Positions 27,441-35,520 of a stretch of DNA of 64,000 nt are shown piece by piece. The stretch's first letter is position 1. Every line of letters starts with the position of its first letter. The DNA is taken from the NCBI GenBank assembly GCA_002068415.1, contig MVZM01000001.1, positions 1-64,000 of the forward strand, read 5' to 3'. The translations under genes were made by a program, and so were the position numbers. Origin of the DNA: Tenericutes bacterium ADurb.BinA124. GTDB taxonomy: Bacteria; Bacillota_I; Bacilli_A; ML615J-28; CAG-698. The notes beneath the pieces are model-generated. The model searched no databases, was not told the origin of the DNA, and was given only the letters and a program-made list of their open reading frames with translations.

Positions 27441-27929
27441 ATGCGTAAATTTCTTAAAGAATTTGGTCAATTTATACAAAGAGGAAATGTTTTGGATTTG
27501 GCCGTTGGTGTTATTATCGGTGGAGCTTTCGGAAAAATCGTTTCCAGTTTGGTCAAAGATGTGTTAATGCCCTTAATCGGTTTGTTTGTTGGTGGTAATT
27601 TAGCTGAAATGTCTTGGGAATTAACGCCGGCAGTCATGAACGGTGCCGAGATTGTGAAACCGGCGACCACCTTAAATTATGGCTTATTTATTCAAACAGT
27701 TATTGATTTTCTTATTATTTCTTTAGTCATTTTCACGCTTCTTAAAGCCATCATGAAAGCGAGAAAGATTGCGGAAAAGGCTAAGGCTGACCGTGAAGCC
27801 AAAGCTGCACATGAGAAGGCCCAAGTCGAAGCCGTAGCGGAACCGGTTCCTGCCAAACCAACAACGGAAGAATTACTTACCGAAATTCGTGATTTATTGG
27901 CTAAGCCTAAACCAAAACCAAAGGCGTAA
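27441..27929 (+). CDS. mscL: Large-conductance mechanosensitive channel
   Basis: 162 residues. The first helix carries the conserved FIQRGNVLDLAVGVIIGGAFGKIV region (read as RGNVLDLAVGVIIG and GAFGKIVSSLVKD), the second helix lies at ~72-95 (FIQTVIDFLIISLVIFTLLKA), and a C-terminal helix bundle ends in EELLTEIRDLL. It forms a homopentameric pore that opens under membrane tension to release solutes on hypo-osmotic shock. An Ala/Lys/Glu/Pro-rich insert before the terminal helix makes it longer than the ~135-residue E. coli protein. AAGGAGG lies before ATG 27441. Confidence 0.96.
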   Translation: MRKFLKEFGQFIQRGNVLDLAVGVIIGGAFGKIVSSLVKDVLMPLIGLFVGGNLAEMSWELTPAVMNGAEIVKPATTLNYGLFIQTVIDFLIISLVIFTLLKAIMKARKIAEKAKADREAKAAHEKAQVEAVAEPVPAKPTTEELLTEIRDLLAKPKPKPKA

Positions 27930-27937
27930 ATCATTAG

Positions 27938-27958
27938 GCCACCGCTTGGTGGCTTTTT
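27938..27958 (+). terminator. Rho-independent terminator
   Basis: GCCACC (27938-27943) and GGTGGC (27948-27953), 4-base loop, five T. Confidence 0.88.
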
Positions 27959-28006
27959 ACTTGCATTTTAAGCATTGTTTCTTTATAATTAATTAAGGTG
28001 AAAAAG

Positions 28007-28783
28007 ATGAAAACGATAGTTATTACTGGTGCTTCTTCAGGAATTGGTTTAGTAACGGGGGAATACCTTGCTAAGCAAGGTTACTTGGTCTATGGTTTGT
28101 CCCGCACTAAAGGAAGTAGCACTTTAATTAAATACTTAAGTTGTGATGTTACTGACTCCGAACAAGTTAAGTCGGCTTTTGGTCAAATTAAGGAACCAAT
28201 CGATGTTGTTATCAATAATGCCGGTATGGGCATCAGCGGACCGGTGGAATTTACCCCCAAAGAGGAGATTGACCAAATTTTATCAGTTAATCTAATGGGG
28301 GTTGTTAATGTTTGTCAGGAAGCGATTCCCCGTTTACGCATAACAAAAGGCAAAATCATCAATCTTGGCAGTATTGCCGGGGAGTTGGCCATTCCTTTTC
28401 AAAGCTTTTATTCACTTGTAAAAGCGGCTGTTGCTAGTTTTTCCGAAGGTTTAAATAATGAATTAAGACCCTTTGGCATTAAAGTTACGGTCGTTTTACC
28501 GGGTGATACCAAAACATCGTTTACCCAAAACCGCCAAAAACCAAAAGTCATTGATGAACTTTATGCCAGACGTTTCCAGCGGTCGCTTGCGAAAATGGAA
28601 GAAGACGAACAAAAAGGGAAAAACCCCTTGACGGTTGCGAAAACCATTTCCCGCATTATTAAAAGAAAACACCCACCACTGAAAGTGGCAGTGGGCTGGG
28701 AATATAAACTCTTCGTCTTTTTAAAACGATTATTACCGACAAAATTTGTGAATTGGTTGCTTTATCAACTATATGGTCGCTAA
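28007..28783 (+). CDS. Short-chain dehydrogenase/reductase
   Basis: 258 residues from ATG 28007 (AAGGTG six bases upstream; an in-frame GTG at 27998 lies on that site). Classical SDR: cofactor loop TGASSGIG (~8-15), NNAG (~72), catalytic Ser region INLGSIAG and YSLVK (YxxxK, ~145-149). The family oxidises or reduces alcohols and carbonyls with NAD(P). The C-terminal extension with a basic-hydrophobic tail resembles membrane-associated lipid or sphingoid reductases. The substrate cannot be told. The stop overlaps the following chromate transporter region. Confidence 0.85.
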   Translation: MKTIVITGASSGIGLVTGEYLAKQGYLVYGLSRTKGSSTLIKYLSCDVTDSEQVKSAFGQIKEPIDVVINNAGMGISGPVEFTPKEEIDQILSVNLMGVVNVCQEAIPRLRITKGKIINLGSIAGELAIPFQSFYSLVKAAVASFSEGLNNELRPFGIKVTVVLPGDTKTSFTQNRQKPKVIDELYARRFQRSLAKMEEDEQKGKNPLTVAKTISRIIKRKHPPLKVAVGWEYKLFVFLKRLLPTKFVNWLLYQLYGR

Positions 28784-28784
28784 C

Positions 28785-29339
28785 ATGAATAAAAAATGGG
28801 AATTGTTTTTTACTTTTTTTAAAATCGGTCTCTTTACTTTCGGTGGCGGTTATGCGATGATCCCTTTAATTCACCATGAACTGGTGGAAAAAAAACAGTG
28901 GATAAACGATGATGAAATGGTCAATATGATTGCGATTGCGGAGTCCACTCCGGGGGTCATTGCCGTTAATTCCGCAACCTTTGTGGGCTATAAAATTGCT
29001 AAGTTTTGGGGCGGTTTGTTGGCAACCATTGGCGTTGTTCTGCCTTCTTTTATTATCATTAGTTTAATTGCCCTCTTTTTTGAAAACTTTCTCGCCATTC
29101 CTTTAGTGGCGGCCGCTTTTAAAGGTATTCGAGCCGGAGTTGTAGTCCTCATTTTAAATGCTTGTTTGAAACTTTATAAGAAATCGCCGAAAACGGCTTT
29201 GGCTTATTTGTTAATGGCTCTTGCTTTAGGGCTTAGTTTATTTGTGGACTTCCAGTATTTATCTTTTCTTCTCATTGTGTTTGGGATGGTGGTTGGTATC
29301 ACTTCGCAAATGATTAAAAGAAAGAAGGAAATAAAATGA
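28785..29339 (+). CDS. Chromate transporter family, half-protein 1
   Basis: 184 residues from ATG 28785, or 188 from an in-frame ATG at 28773 inside the SDR gene; no good ribosome site helps, so coupling is likely. The CHR-family signature FGGGYAMIPLI and STPGVIAVNSATFVGYK (read in parts: AESTPGVIAVN, ATFVGYKIA) is followed by several transmembrane helices. Short-chain CHR proteins come as tandem pairs that together equal one long-chain ChrA. They are proton-coupled anion exporters; chromate efflux is known for some, but the natural substrate here is unknown. Confidence 0.88.
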   Translation: MNKKWELFFTFFKIGLFTFGGGYAMIPLIHHELVEKKQWINDDEMVNMIAIAESTPGVIAVNSATFVGYKIAKFWGGLLATIGVVLPSFIIISLIALFFENFLAIPLVAAAFKGIRAGVVVLILNACLKLYKKSPKTALAYLLMALALGLSLFVDFQYLSFLLIVFGMVVGITSQMIKRKKEIK

Positions 29340-29896
29340 TTTATGTAGAATTGTTTTTTGTTTTCTTTTTGATTGGTTTATTCACCATTGGCGGCGGTTA
29401 TGCCATGATTCCCCTCATTGAAGATCAAGTGGTCAGCCGGGGCTGGTTGACTTATGAAAAAATGTTGAATTTCTTTGCGATTGCGGAATCAACCCCCGGT
29501 CCCTTTGCGGTTAATACTGCGACTTTAGTCGGTTTTGAGCAAGGAGGGTGGTTGGGAGCGTTTGTGGCAACCTTGGGGGTTATTCTCCCTTCCTTTATCA
29601 TTATTTTGATTATTGCTAAGTTCATCCAAAACTTTATGAAGTATGAAAAGTTCCAGTGGGCTTTACAAGGCGTCAAACCGATTGTTGTCGGGATGATTGC
29701 TGCCGTTGTGGTAAATCTTGTGTTTAAAAATATTTTTGGTGGTCTTTTTGCTTTTTCATATTTTGATTATATTGCCCTAAGTATCATGGTAATTATTGTT
29801 GTTTTAAGGTGGCGGTTTAAAAAGCTGAACCCGATTTATTTAATCATTATTTCAGGACTCTTAGGCATGTTAGCCTATACTTTCTTTCCCATCTAA
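29336..29896 (+). CDS. Chromate transporter family, half-protein 2
   Basis: 186 residues, second half of the tandem pair. It repeats the signature as IGGGYAMIPLIEDQVV and AESTPGPFAVNTATLVGFE (parts AESTPGPFAVN, ATLVGFEQGG). Five to six helices. The start ATG overlaps the preceding stop by four bases (ATGA at 29336-29339), so the two subunits are made together and probably insert in opposite orientation as an antiparallel pair. Confidence 0.88.
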   Translation: MIYVELFFVFFLIGLFTIGGGYAMIPLIEDQVVSRGWLTYEKMLNFFAIAESTPGPFAVNTATLVGFEQGGWLGAFVATLGVILPSFIIILIIAKFIQNFMKYEKFQWALQGVKPIVVGMIAAVVVNLVFKNIFGGLFAFSYFDYIALSIMVIIVVLRWRFKKLNPIYLIIISGLLGMLAYTFFPI

Positions 29897-29898
29897 CT

Positions 29899-29929
29899 AA
29901 GCTATTTTCCCCAATAGCTTTTATTTTTT
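29899..29929 (+). terminator. Rho-independent terminator
   Basis: AAGCTATT (29899-29906) and AATAGCTT (29913-29920), followed by T-rich sequence. Confidence 0.8.
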
Positions 29930-29937
29930 CGGTCTGT

Positions 29938-29980
29938 TTAGCACTTAATACTTGACAGTGCTAAAAAAATATTGTATAAT
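29938..29980 (+). promoter_or_regulatory. CIRCE operator (HrcA site) overlapping htpG promoter
   Basis: TTAGCACTT (29938-29946), nine bases, CAGTGCTAA (29956-29964). This matches the CIRCE consensus TTAGCACTC-N9-GAGTGCTAA at all but one position per arm. It overlaps a near-perfect promoter: TTGACA (29952-29957), 17 bases, TATAAT (29975-29980). HrcA bound here would block transcription until heat shock. Confidence 0.88.
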
Positions 29981-30009
29981 TTCTAATAGATACTAAGAGG
30001 AGGATTTTT

Positions 30010-31926
30010 ATGAGTGAAATAAAAGAATTTAAAACCGAATCAAAACGGTTGCTGGAATTAATGATTAATTCAATCTATACAAACCGAGAAATTTTCTTAC
30101 GAGAATTAATTTCTAATGCTTCCGATGCCCTCGACAAATTCCATTATTTGTCGTTAACGGATCAAAAACTGGAAAAACGGGATTATGAAATTTTCTTGGA
30201 AATCAACAAAAAAGCCCGGACTTTAACCATCACCGATAATGGTATCGGTATGACTTACGAGGAATTGGAGAACGGCTTAGGCACGATTGCGCGAAGCGGT
30301 TCCGCAGAATTTATTAAGAATCTAAAAAACAAAAGTGATCAAGAAACTATAGACATTATCGGTCAGTTTGGGGTCGGCTTTTATTCGGCCTTCATGGTGG
30401 CTTCCAAAGTCGAAGTGCGGACGAAATCACCCTACAGTGACAAAGCTTATTTGTTTAAGTCGGCCGGCGTCGATACCTATGAAGTTGAAGAAGTCGAAGG
30501 TTTAAAAGAAGGAACAGCGGTAACGGTGTTCTTCCGCAAAAGTACAAAAGAAAACGACTTTGATGAATTCTTGGAAGAATATACCATTAAACGCTTAATC
30601 AAGAAATATTCCGATTATGTTCGTTATCCCATCAAAATGAACGTGAAGAAATCTGTCCCCAAAAAAGACAAAGAAGGTAAGGATATAGCCGGCAAATATG
30701 AAGATGTTTGGGAAATCGAAACCTTAAACTCGATGATTCCGCTTTGGAAAAAGCGCAAAAAAGATGTCACCGATGAAGAATTAGCCGAGTTCTACAAACA
30801 AAAATTCTATGACTATCAAGACCCGCAAGTTAATATTTTCTTTAATGTGGAAGGAGCCCTTAATTATACGGCTTTAATCTTCATTCCGAAGAAAGCTCCC
30901 TATAATCTCTATTCCGAAAAATATGAAAAAGGCTTGCAACTCTATTCCAAGGGTGTTTTCGTTATGGAAAAATGCAAGGAACTGGTTCCGGATTACTTAA
31001 GGTTTGTCAAGGGATTGGTGGATTCCAGTGATTTGTCTTTAAATATCAGCCGCGAGATTTTACAAAAGAACAAAGATTTAGAAAATATTGCTAAGAATGT
31101 TGAGAAGAAAATTCTCTCTAAGCTTGAGAGCATGTTGAAAAATGACCGTGACAAATACATTGAATTCTTTAAGAGTTTTGGCGTTAATTTAAAATTCGGG
31201 GTTTATGACCAATTTGGGGAAAAGAAAGACTTGTTAAAGGATTTATTGCTTTACCGTTCGGTTAACCAAGATAACTACATCACCTTAAAAGAATATGTAG
31301 AAACAATGCCTAAAGCCCAAGAATATATTTATTATGCTTCGGGAAAGACGAAGGAACAGGTTTTAGCCCTGCCCCAAATGGATTTAATTAAAAAGCAAGG
31401 TTTTGATGTCTTAATTCTTGATGAAGAAATTGATGAATTTGCCATCCAAATGTTGCAAGAATATGACAAGAAGAAATTTAAGTCCATTAACCAAGGCGAT
31501 TTAGATTTATTATCCAAAGATGAAGAAAAAAAGATTGCAGAATTAAGTGAAGACAAGAAGTCAATGCTGGAAAAAATCAAAGAGATTTTAAAAGATGAAG
31601 TTTCGGATGTCATTTTATCCAAGCGCTTAACTGATTCTCCTGTTTGTTTAGTCAGTGCGGAAGGCTTATCCTTTGAGATGGAAAAAGTCATTGCCAATAT
31701 GCCGCATGAAGAAAAACCGAAAGCCACCAAAATTTTAGAAATCAATCCTAATCACCCCTTGTTTAAAGCTTTGGAAAATCTTTATAACGACAACAATGAC
31801 TTATTGAATGACTATGCTTCGCTTTTATATTCACAAGCCTTATTGATTGAAGGCTTTACCTTAAAGGACCCCGTTGCTTTTTCCAAACAAATGAGTGATT
31901 TAATGATTAAGGTTGCTAAATACTAA
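30010..31926 (+). CDS. htpG: Chaperone HtpG (Hsp90)
   Basis: 638 residues. The N-terminal GHKL ATPase has YTNREIFLRELISNASDALDK (Glu/Asn motif; parts REIFLRELISNASDA), DNGIGM (~79) and GQFGVGFYSAFMV (~118). Middle domain includes LNISREILQ (~345; the family's catalytic Arg region). The C-terminal dimerisation domain ends without the eukaryotic MEEVD, as in bacteria. It is an ATP-driven folding chaperone for stress and client maturation. GAGGAGG lies before ATG 30010, behind a CIRCE-controlled promoter, so it appears to belong to the HrcA regulon here. It is a single-gene unit with its own terminator. Confidence 0.97.
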   Translation: MSEIKEFKTESKRLLELMINSIYTNREIFLRELISNASDALDKFHYLSLTDQKLEKRDYEIFLEINKKARTLTITDNGIGMTYEELENGLGTIARSGSAEFIKNLKNKSDQETIDIIGQFGVGFYSAFMVASKVEVRTKSPYSDKAYLFKSAGVDTYEVEEVEGLKEGTAVTVFFRKSTKENDFDEFLEEYTIKRLIKKYSDYVRYPIKMNVKKSVPKKDKEGKDIAGKYEDVWEIETLNSMIPLWKKRKKDVTDEELAEFYKQKFYDYQDPQVNIFFNVEGALNYTALIFIPKKAPYNLYSEKYEKGLQLYSKGVFVMEKCKELVPDYLRFVKGLVDSSDLSLNISREILQKNKDLENIAKNVEKKILSKLESMLKNDRDKYIEFFKSFGVNLKFGVYDQFGEKKDLLKDLLLYRSVNQDNYITLKEYVETMPKAQEYIYYASGKTKEQVLALPQMDLIKKQGFDVLILDEEIDEFAIQMLQEYDKKKFKSINQGDLDLLSKDEEKKIAELSEDKKSMLEKIKEILKDEVSDVILSKRLTDSPVCLVSAEGLSFEMEKVIANMPHEEKPKATKILEINPNHPLFKALENLYNDNNDLLNDYASLLYSQALLIEGFTLKDPVAFSKQMSDLMIKVAKY

Positions 31927-31938
31927 TTTAATGAAATT

Positions 31939-31958
31939 GTCCCCCTTGGGGACTTTTT
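31939..31958 (+). terminator. Rho-independent terminator
   Basis: GTCCCC...GGGGAC hairpin with a very short loop, followed by five T. Confidence 0.88.
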
Positions 31959-32014
31959 CTTTTGTTTACATAATTGTCCCAAAATGATATAATTTAAGCA
32001 TCGAGGTCACTAAA

Positions 32015-32782
32015 ATGAATAAAAAACGGCTTTTAAAATATGTTCCCTTACCGGATTTTCAAACTTTCAAAACGGTTTTGTTTGTTGGCCCTCATCCCGA
32101 TGATATTGAAATATCTTCCGGAGCCTTAGTCAAACAAATGACGAAAAGAGGCGTTGTTGTTCACTTTTTGATTGCGACGGATGGCGGAGCGGGAACATTT
32201 GATCCGAAAGCCCAAGCTAAAGACATCATTGCAATAAGAAAAAAAGAAAGCGAACAAGCGGCCGCCTTTTTAGGTGTTAGCAGTTTAGAGATATTGCCCT
32301 TTGAAGATGGCGGTGTTTATTCTTTAGAAGCGATGACCGTGGCGATTGCGAAAAAAATCATTGCTATTAAACCGGATGCTATTTTTGCTCCCGATCCATT
32401 ACTGCCAACGGAAGTTCATCCCGATCACCTCAATGTCGGCATTGCGGCTAGGAATGCCCTGACGATAGCAAGATTTCCGCTTGTTGCTGCTCGCCATGGT
32501 ATTGATATTAGTAAAATCAAACAATTTCCCCAAGGCATGAACTTGGTATATTTTTATACGCATCGTGCTAATGTTTTTATTCCTATTTCCGAGCAAGAAT
32601 TGGCGGATAAAATTACTGCCATCCGTTTCCATGCCAGCCAAATCGATCATACCATGGAGATAGTGATGCAATATTTGCAGTTTAAAGCCTTGGAATATGG
32701 CAAAAAAGCGCGGAGCAAATTTGGTGAAGGTTTTTTTGCTTTAGCCCCCGCTCATCAGCATTGTTTTTTAGAAAATATCTAA
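32015..32782 (+). CDS. PIG-L family (LmbE-like) deacetylase
   Basis: 255 residues. Zinc-binding GPHPDDIEISSGAL (~27) and HPDHLNVGIAARNA (~131) are the two hallmark motifs of N-acetylglucosaminyl-type deacetylases (PIG-L/LmbE/BshB). TDGGAG lies between them. Members remove acetyl from N-acetyl sugars, for example in bacillithiol synthesis or antibiotic pathways. No bacillithiol glycosyltransferase or BshC gene is nearby, so the substrate is open. GAGGTC lies before ATG 32015. It is followed 12 bases later by the homoserine-kinase-like gene. Confidence 0.85.
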   Translation: MNKKRLLKYVPLPDFQTFKTVLFVGPHPDDIEISSGALVKQMTKRGVVVHFLIATDGGAGTFDPKAQAKDIIAIRKKESEQAAAFLGVSSLEILPFEDGGVYSLEAMTVAIAKKIIAIKPDAIFAPDPLLPTEVHPDHLNVGIAARNALTIARFPLVAARHGIDISKIKQFPQGMNLVYFYTHRANVFIPISEQELADKITAIRFHASQIDHTMEIVMQYLQFKALEYGKKARSKFGEGFFALAPAHQHCFLENI

Positions 32783-32794
32783 TAAGGAGGACTT

Positions 32795-33652
32795 ATGCGT
32801 TTAAAAGTAAAAGTCCCCGCTACTTTTGGTCGTTTGGGATGGGAAGTAGAAGGACTGGGTTTAGCTGTTACTTTGTATAATGAACTGTTTTTCGAAAGAG
32901 CCAAACAATGGGAGTTTGTAGGCTTCCCAGAACCCCAAGATGTTTATGAAAACCTAATCAAAAAGAGCATGGAAAAAGTCTTTTGGTTTGCGAAAATGGC
33001 AATGATGCCCTTTAAAGTCAGCTTGCTTCAATGTATTCCGGTTGGTAGAGGCCTAGGTTTTAATCCCTCTTTAATTGTGGCCACGGTGGTTGCCGCCAAT
33101 TACTTTTTGGATCGTCGTTTTTCTTCAAATAATTTATTGAACATCGCCTCAGCAGTCAAAGGTTCATATGAATCAATTGCTCCCGCTTTATTGGGAAATT
33201 TATGTTCCAGTTATCAATTTGATGGTGAAGTCAAAAATATCATTTATCCGGTTTACGATGATTTAGTGATAACTCATTTAATTACAAAAAAAGAAAATAA
33301 AAAATTGGCACCGTTTAAAACCAATATCCAAGATTTCAGTTATCGTTTTTCGAAAGCCATCAATTTACCGAAAGCTTTTGCAACAGGAGATTTAGTTTTA
33401 TTACGTGAATTGCTGGCAAACCAAGCTAATGAAGCGAGTTTTTTTAAAACCATCGGTAGTCAATCACCCTTAATGGCTTTTTGCCAACAGCAAGCCTGGC
33501 CTTATTTTCTCAACGATCGAGCCAAAACGATTACTTTTCTTTCCCAAAAACCATTGGGACCATTATTAAGAGAAAACCACCTTGGTGATGATTGGGAAAT
33601 CGTCACTCTATCCGTTGATAAAAAAGGGACAACCTTGGAAGCAATCCTTTAG
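32795..33652 (+). CDS. Homoserine-kinase-like GHMP protein with degenerate ATP loop
   Basis: 285 residues aligned by eye to ThrB: the N-terminus VPATFGRLGWEVEGLGLAVTLYN matches the family opening (VPATxANLGPGFDxLGLAL) in length and framework, and IPVGRGLGFNPSLIVATVVAAN sits at the ATP-loop position (~90). In working GHMP kinases that loop reads GLGSSAA; here the Ser-Ser-Ala is replaced by Phe-Asn-Pro. The N-terminal NLGPGFD is also changed. Homoserine kinase phosphorylates homoserine on the way to threonine; with this loop, ATP binding is doubtful. AAGGAGG lies before ATG 32795. It forms a unit with the PIG-L gene, so a changed or regulatory role is possible. Confidence 0.68.
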   Translation: MRLKVKVPATFGRLGWEVEGLGLAVTLYNELFFERAKQWEFVGFPEPQDVYENLIKKSMEKVFWFAKMAMMPFKVSLLQCIPVGRGLGFNPSLIVATVVAANYFLDRRFSSNNLLNIASAVKGSYESIAPALLGNLCSSYQFDGEVKNIIYPVYDDLVITHLITKKENKKLAPFKTNIQDFSYRFSKAINLPKAFATGDLVLLRELLANQANEASFFKTIGSQSPLMAFCQQQAWPYFLNDRAKTITFLSQKPLGPLLRENHLGDDWEIVTLSVDKKGTTLEAIL

Positions 33653-33664
33653 ATTCTTGAAAAT

Positions 33665-33687
33665 AAAAGCTTGTAATAAGCTTTTTT
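33665..33687 (+). terminator. Rho-independent terminator
   Basis: AAAAGCTT...AAGCTTTT hairpin with a 5-base loop and T run. Confidence 0.85.
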
Positions 33688-33752
33688 ATCAAGTATAATG
33701 AGACTAATTAGATAATTATTGATTCGCAAAAAATACTTAAAGGAAAGAATTT

Positions 33753-35186
33753 ATGAAATTAAACACCAAAAAAACTATTTTTGTCGGCTTAGCTTTTTTA
33801 ATTATTTGTATGTTTTGGCAGGTTTATGACAATATTATTGTAAAAATGCTTAATAACAACTTTGGTTTCAATCAAACATGGTCTGGTGTGATTATGTCCC
33901 TTGATAATATTTTGGCCTTGTTTTTATTGCCCTTATTTGGAGTTATCTCGGACCGCACCGTTTCTAAAAGAGGTCGCCGAACACCCTTTATTTTCTGGGG
34001 AATTATCATTTCTTCCATTTTATTTATCGGCGTTGCGGTTATTGACCATTTTCAACTTCAACTAATTAAGGAAGCCAATATCCCCCTTGTGGAAGCGATT
34101 GGTAATACTGGTGATTATACATACCGTGGTGTTATTTATGCTTCCAGTGAAGCAGCGACGATTGCGAGAGCCGCTGATGTTATGGCGATTACTAAAGCTA
34201 ATGTCGGAATCTTGATTGCGTTTATTCTCGTTTTATTAATTGTTTTAGTCGTTATGGCGACATATCGAACGCCGGCCGTTTCTTTAATGCCGGATGTGAC
34301 GCCGAAACCCTTACGCAGTAAAGCTAATGCAATTATTAATTTAATGGGGGCCGCGGGAGGAATCTTTTCCTTAGGACTGATGGCTTTTTTAGCTAAAGAC
34401 CATCATAGTTATATTCTATTGTTTGCGGTTCTTGCCCTAGCGATGAATCTATTACTTGGTTTGTTTATGACGACGGTCAAAGAACCAGAATTGGTAGCAA
34501 TGATGCATGAACAATCCCAAAAATATGGTATTGAAGAAATTTCGGTTACAGAAGAAGTAGCCATGGCGCCGGAAAAAATGGCTCCGGAAGTCAAAAAAAG
34601 TTTCTTATTAATCATGATTTCCATTGTTTTTTGGTTCATGGCTTATAATGCGGCGACCACTAAATTTTCCATTTATTCGCAAGTTATGCTCAACATGGGT
34701 TTTACCCTTCCCTTATTGATTGCTCAAGGGGCAGCGATTGCCGTCTTTATTCCAATCGGCATCATCGCCAGTAAAGTGGGACGTAAAAAAACAATTTTAA
34801 CGGGCATTATCATCTTGTTTGTGGCGTTTACACTTGGTTTTGTGGCGACTGCGGCTACCAAAGTGTTGATTTATTTTACTATGAGTTTAGCCGGCATCGG
34901 CTGGGCCGCCATCAATGTCAACTCCTATCCGATGATTGTGGAAATGTCCAAGGGCCGAAATGTTGGAAAATATACCGGTTATTACTATACGGCTTCGATG
35001 GCTGCCCAAATTGTCACGCCCATTTTATCCGGAGCGATGATGGATTTAATTGGGATGAAGTCCTTGTTTGCTTATAGTGCGGTTTTCTGTGTCTTGGCTT
35101 TTATAACGATGTTGTTTGTAAAACATGGTGATTCAAAACCAATTCCCACTAAGACCATTGAAGCTTATGAAAGCTTAGATGAATAA
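33753..35186 (+). CDS. MFS transporter (SLC45/GPH-like sugar carrier type)
   Basis: 477 residues with about 12 transmembrane helices. The loop between helices 2 and 3 has the MFS signature region GVISDRTVSKRGRRTPFIFWG (parts GVISDRT and GRRTPFIFWG), typical of SLC45/sucrose-symporter-like and GPH members; a second copy-like GRKKTILTG lies in the C-half. A cytoplasmic loop (~245-280) is charged. The presumed role is sugar or glycoside symport, but the substrate cannot be read from sequence. AAAGGAAAG lies before ATG 33753. A small TM2-like gene follows. Confidence 0.82.
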   Translation: MKLNTKKTIFVGLAFLIICMFWQVYDNIIVKMLNNNFGFNQTWSGVIMSLDNILALFLLPLFGVISDRTVSKRGRRTPFIFWGIIISSILFIGVAVIDHFQLQLIKEANIPLVEAIGNTGDYTYRGVIYASSEAATIARAADVMAITKANVGILIAFILVLLIVLVVMATYRTPAVSLMPDVTPKPLRSKANAIINLMGAAGGIFSLGLMAFLAKDHHSYILLFAVLALAMNLLLGLFMTTVKEPELVAMMHEQSQKYGIEEISVTEEVAMAPEKMAPEVKKSFLLIMISIVFWFMAYNAATTKFSIYSQVMLNMGFTLPLLIAQGAAIAVFIPIGIIASKVGRKKTILTGIIILFVAFTLGFVATAATKVLIYFTMSLAGIGWAAINVNSYPMIVEMSKGRNVGKYTGYYYTASMAAQIVTPILSGAMMDLIGMKSLFAYSAVFCVLAFITMLFVKHGDSKPIPTKTIEAYESLDE

Positions 35187-35214
35187 ATGAATATTTAGAA
35201 AAGGAGGAGCACAA

Positions 35215-35430
35215 ATGGAATATGTAAAAGCATTTAATGGTTTAAGCAAGTTAGCTAAATTTTTATTAACCTTATTCCTTGACCCGATTATTGCCGGAAT
35301 TTACCGACTTATAAAAGGCAGATATTTGATTGGTGCTATTTGGATTTTTACTCTTGGTCTTTTTGGAATCGGTTGGATTATTGATCTTGTGACGGTAGTT
35401 CTTGATAACAAGTACTCTTTTCTTGTATAA
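35215..35430 (+). CDS. Small TM2-domain-like membrane protein
   Basis: 71 residues with two hydrophobic segments; the C-terminal hairpin LIGAIWIFTLGLFGIGWIIDLVTVV (parts: GAIWIFTLGLFGIGW, IIDLVTVV) matches the TM2 domain pattern (GxGxxWxxDL). AAGGAGG lies before the ATG. Function unknown; it follows the MFS gene by 28 bases and ends at a terminator. Confidence 0.78.
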   Translation: MEYVKAFNGLSKLAKFLLTLFLDPIIAGIYRLIKGRYLIGAIWIFTLGLFGIGWIIDLVTVVLDNKYSFLV

Positions 35431-35437
35431 TTTTCTA

Positions 35438-35460
35438 AAGCCGGCTTGGCCGGTTTTTTT
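35438..35460 (+). terminator. Rho-independent terminator
   Basis: CCGGC (35441-35445) and GCCGG (35449-35453) with a 3-base loop and seven T. Confidence 0.88.
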
Positions 35461-35520
35461 AATTTAAGCATTCAAAACCTTTCCCAAATATGGTATAATC
35501 ATTAAAAAAAGGAGCTTACC

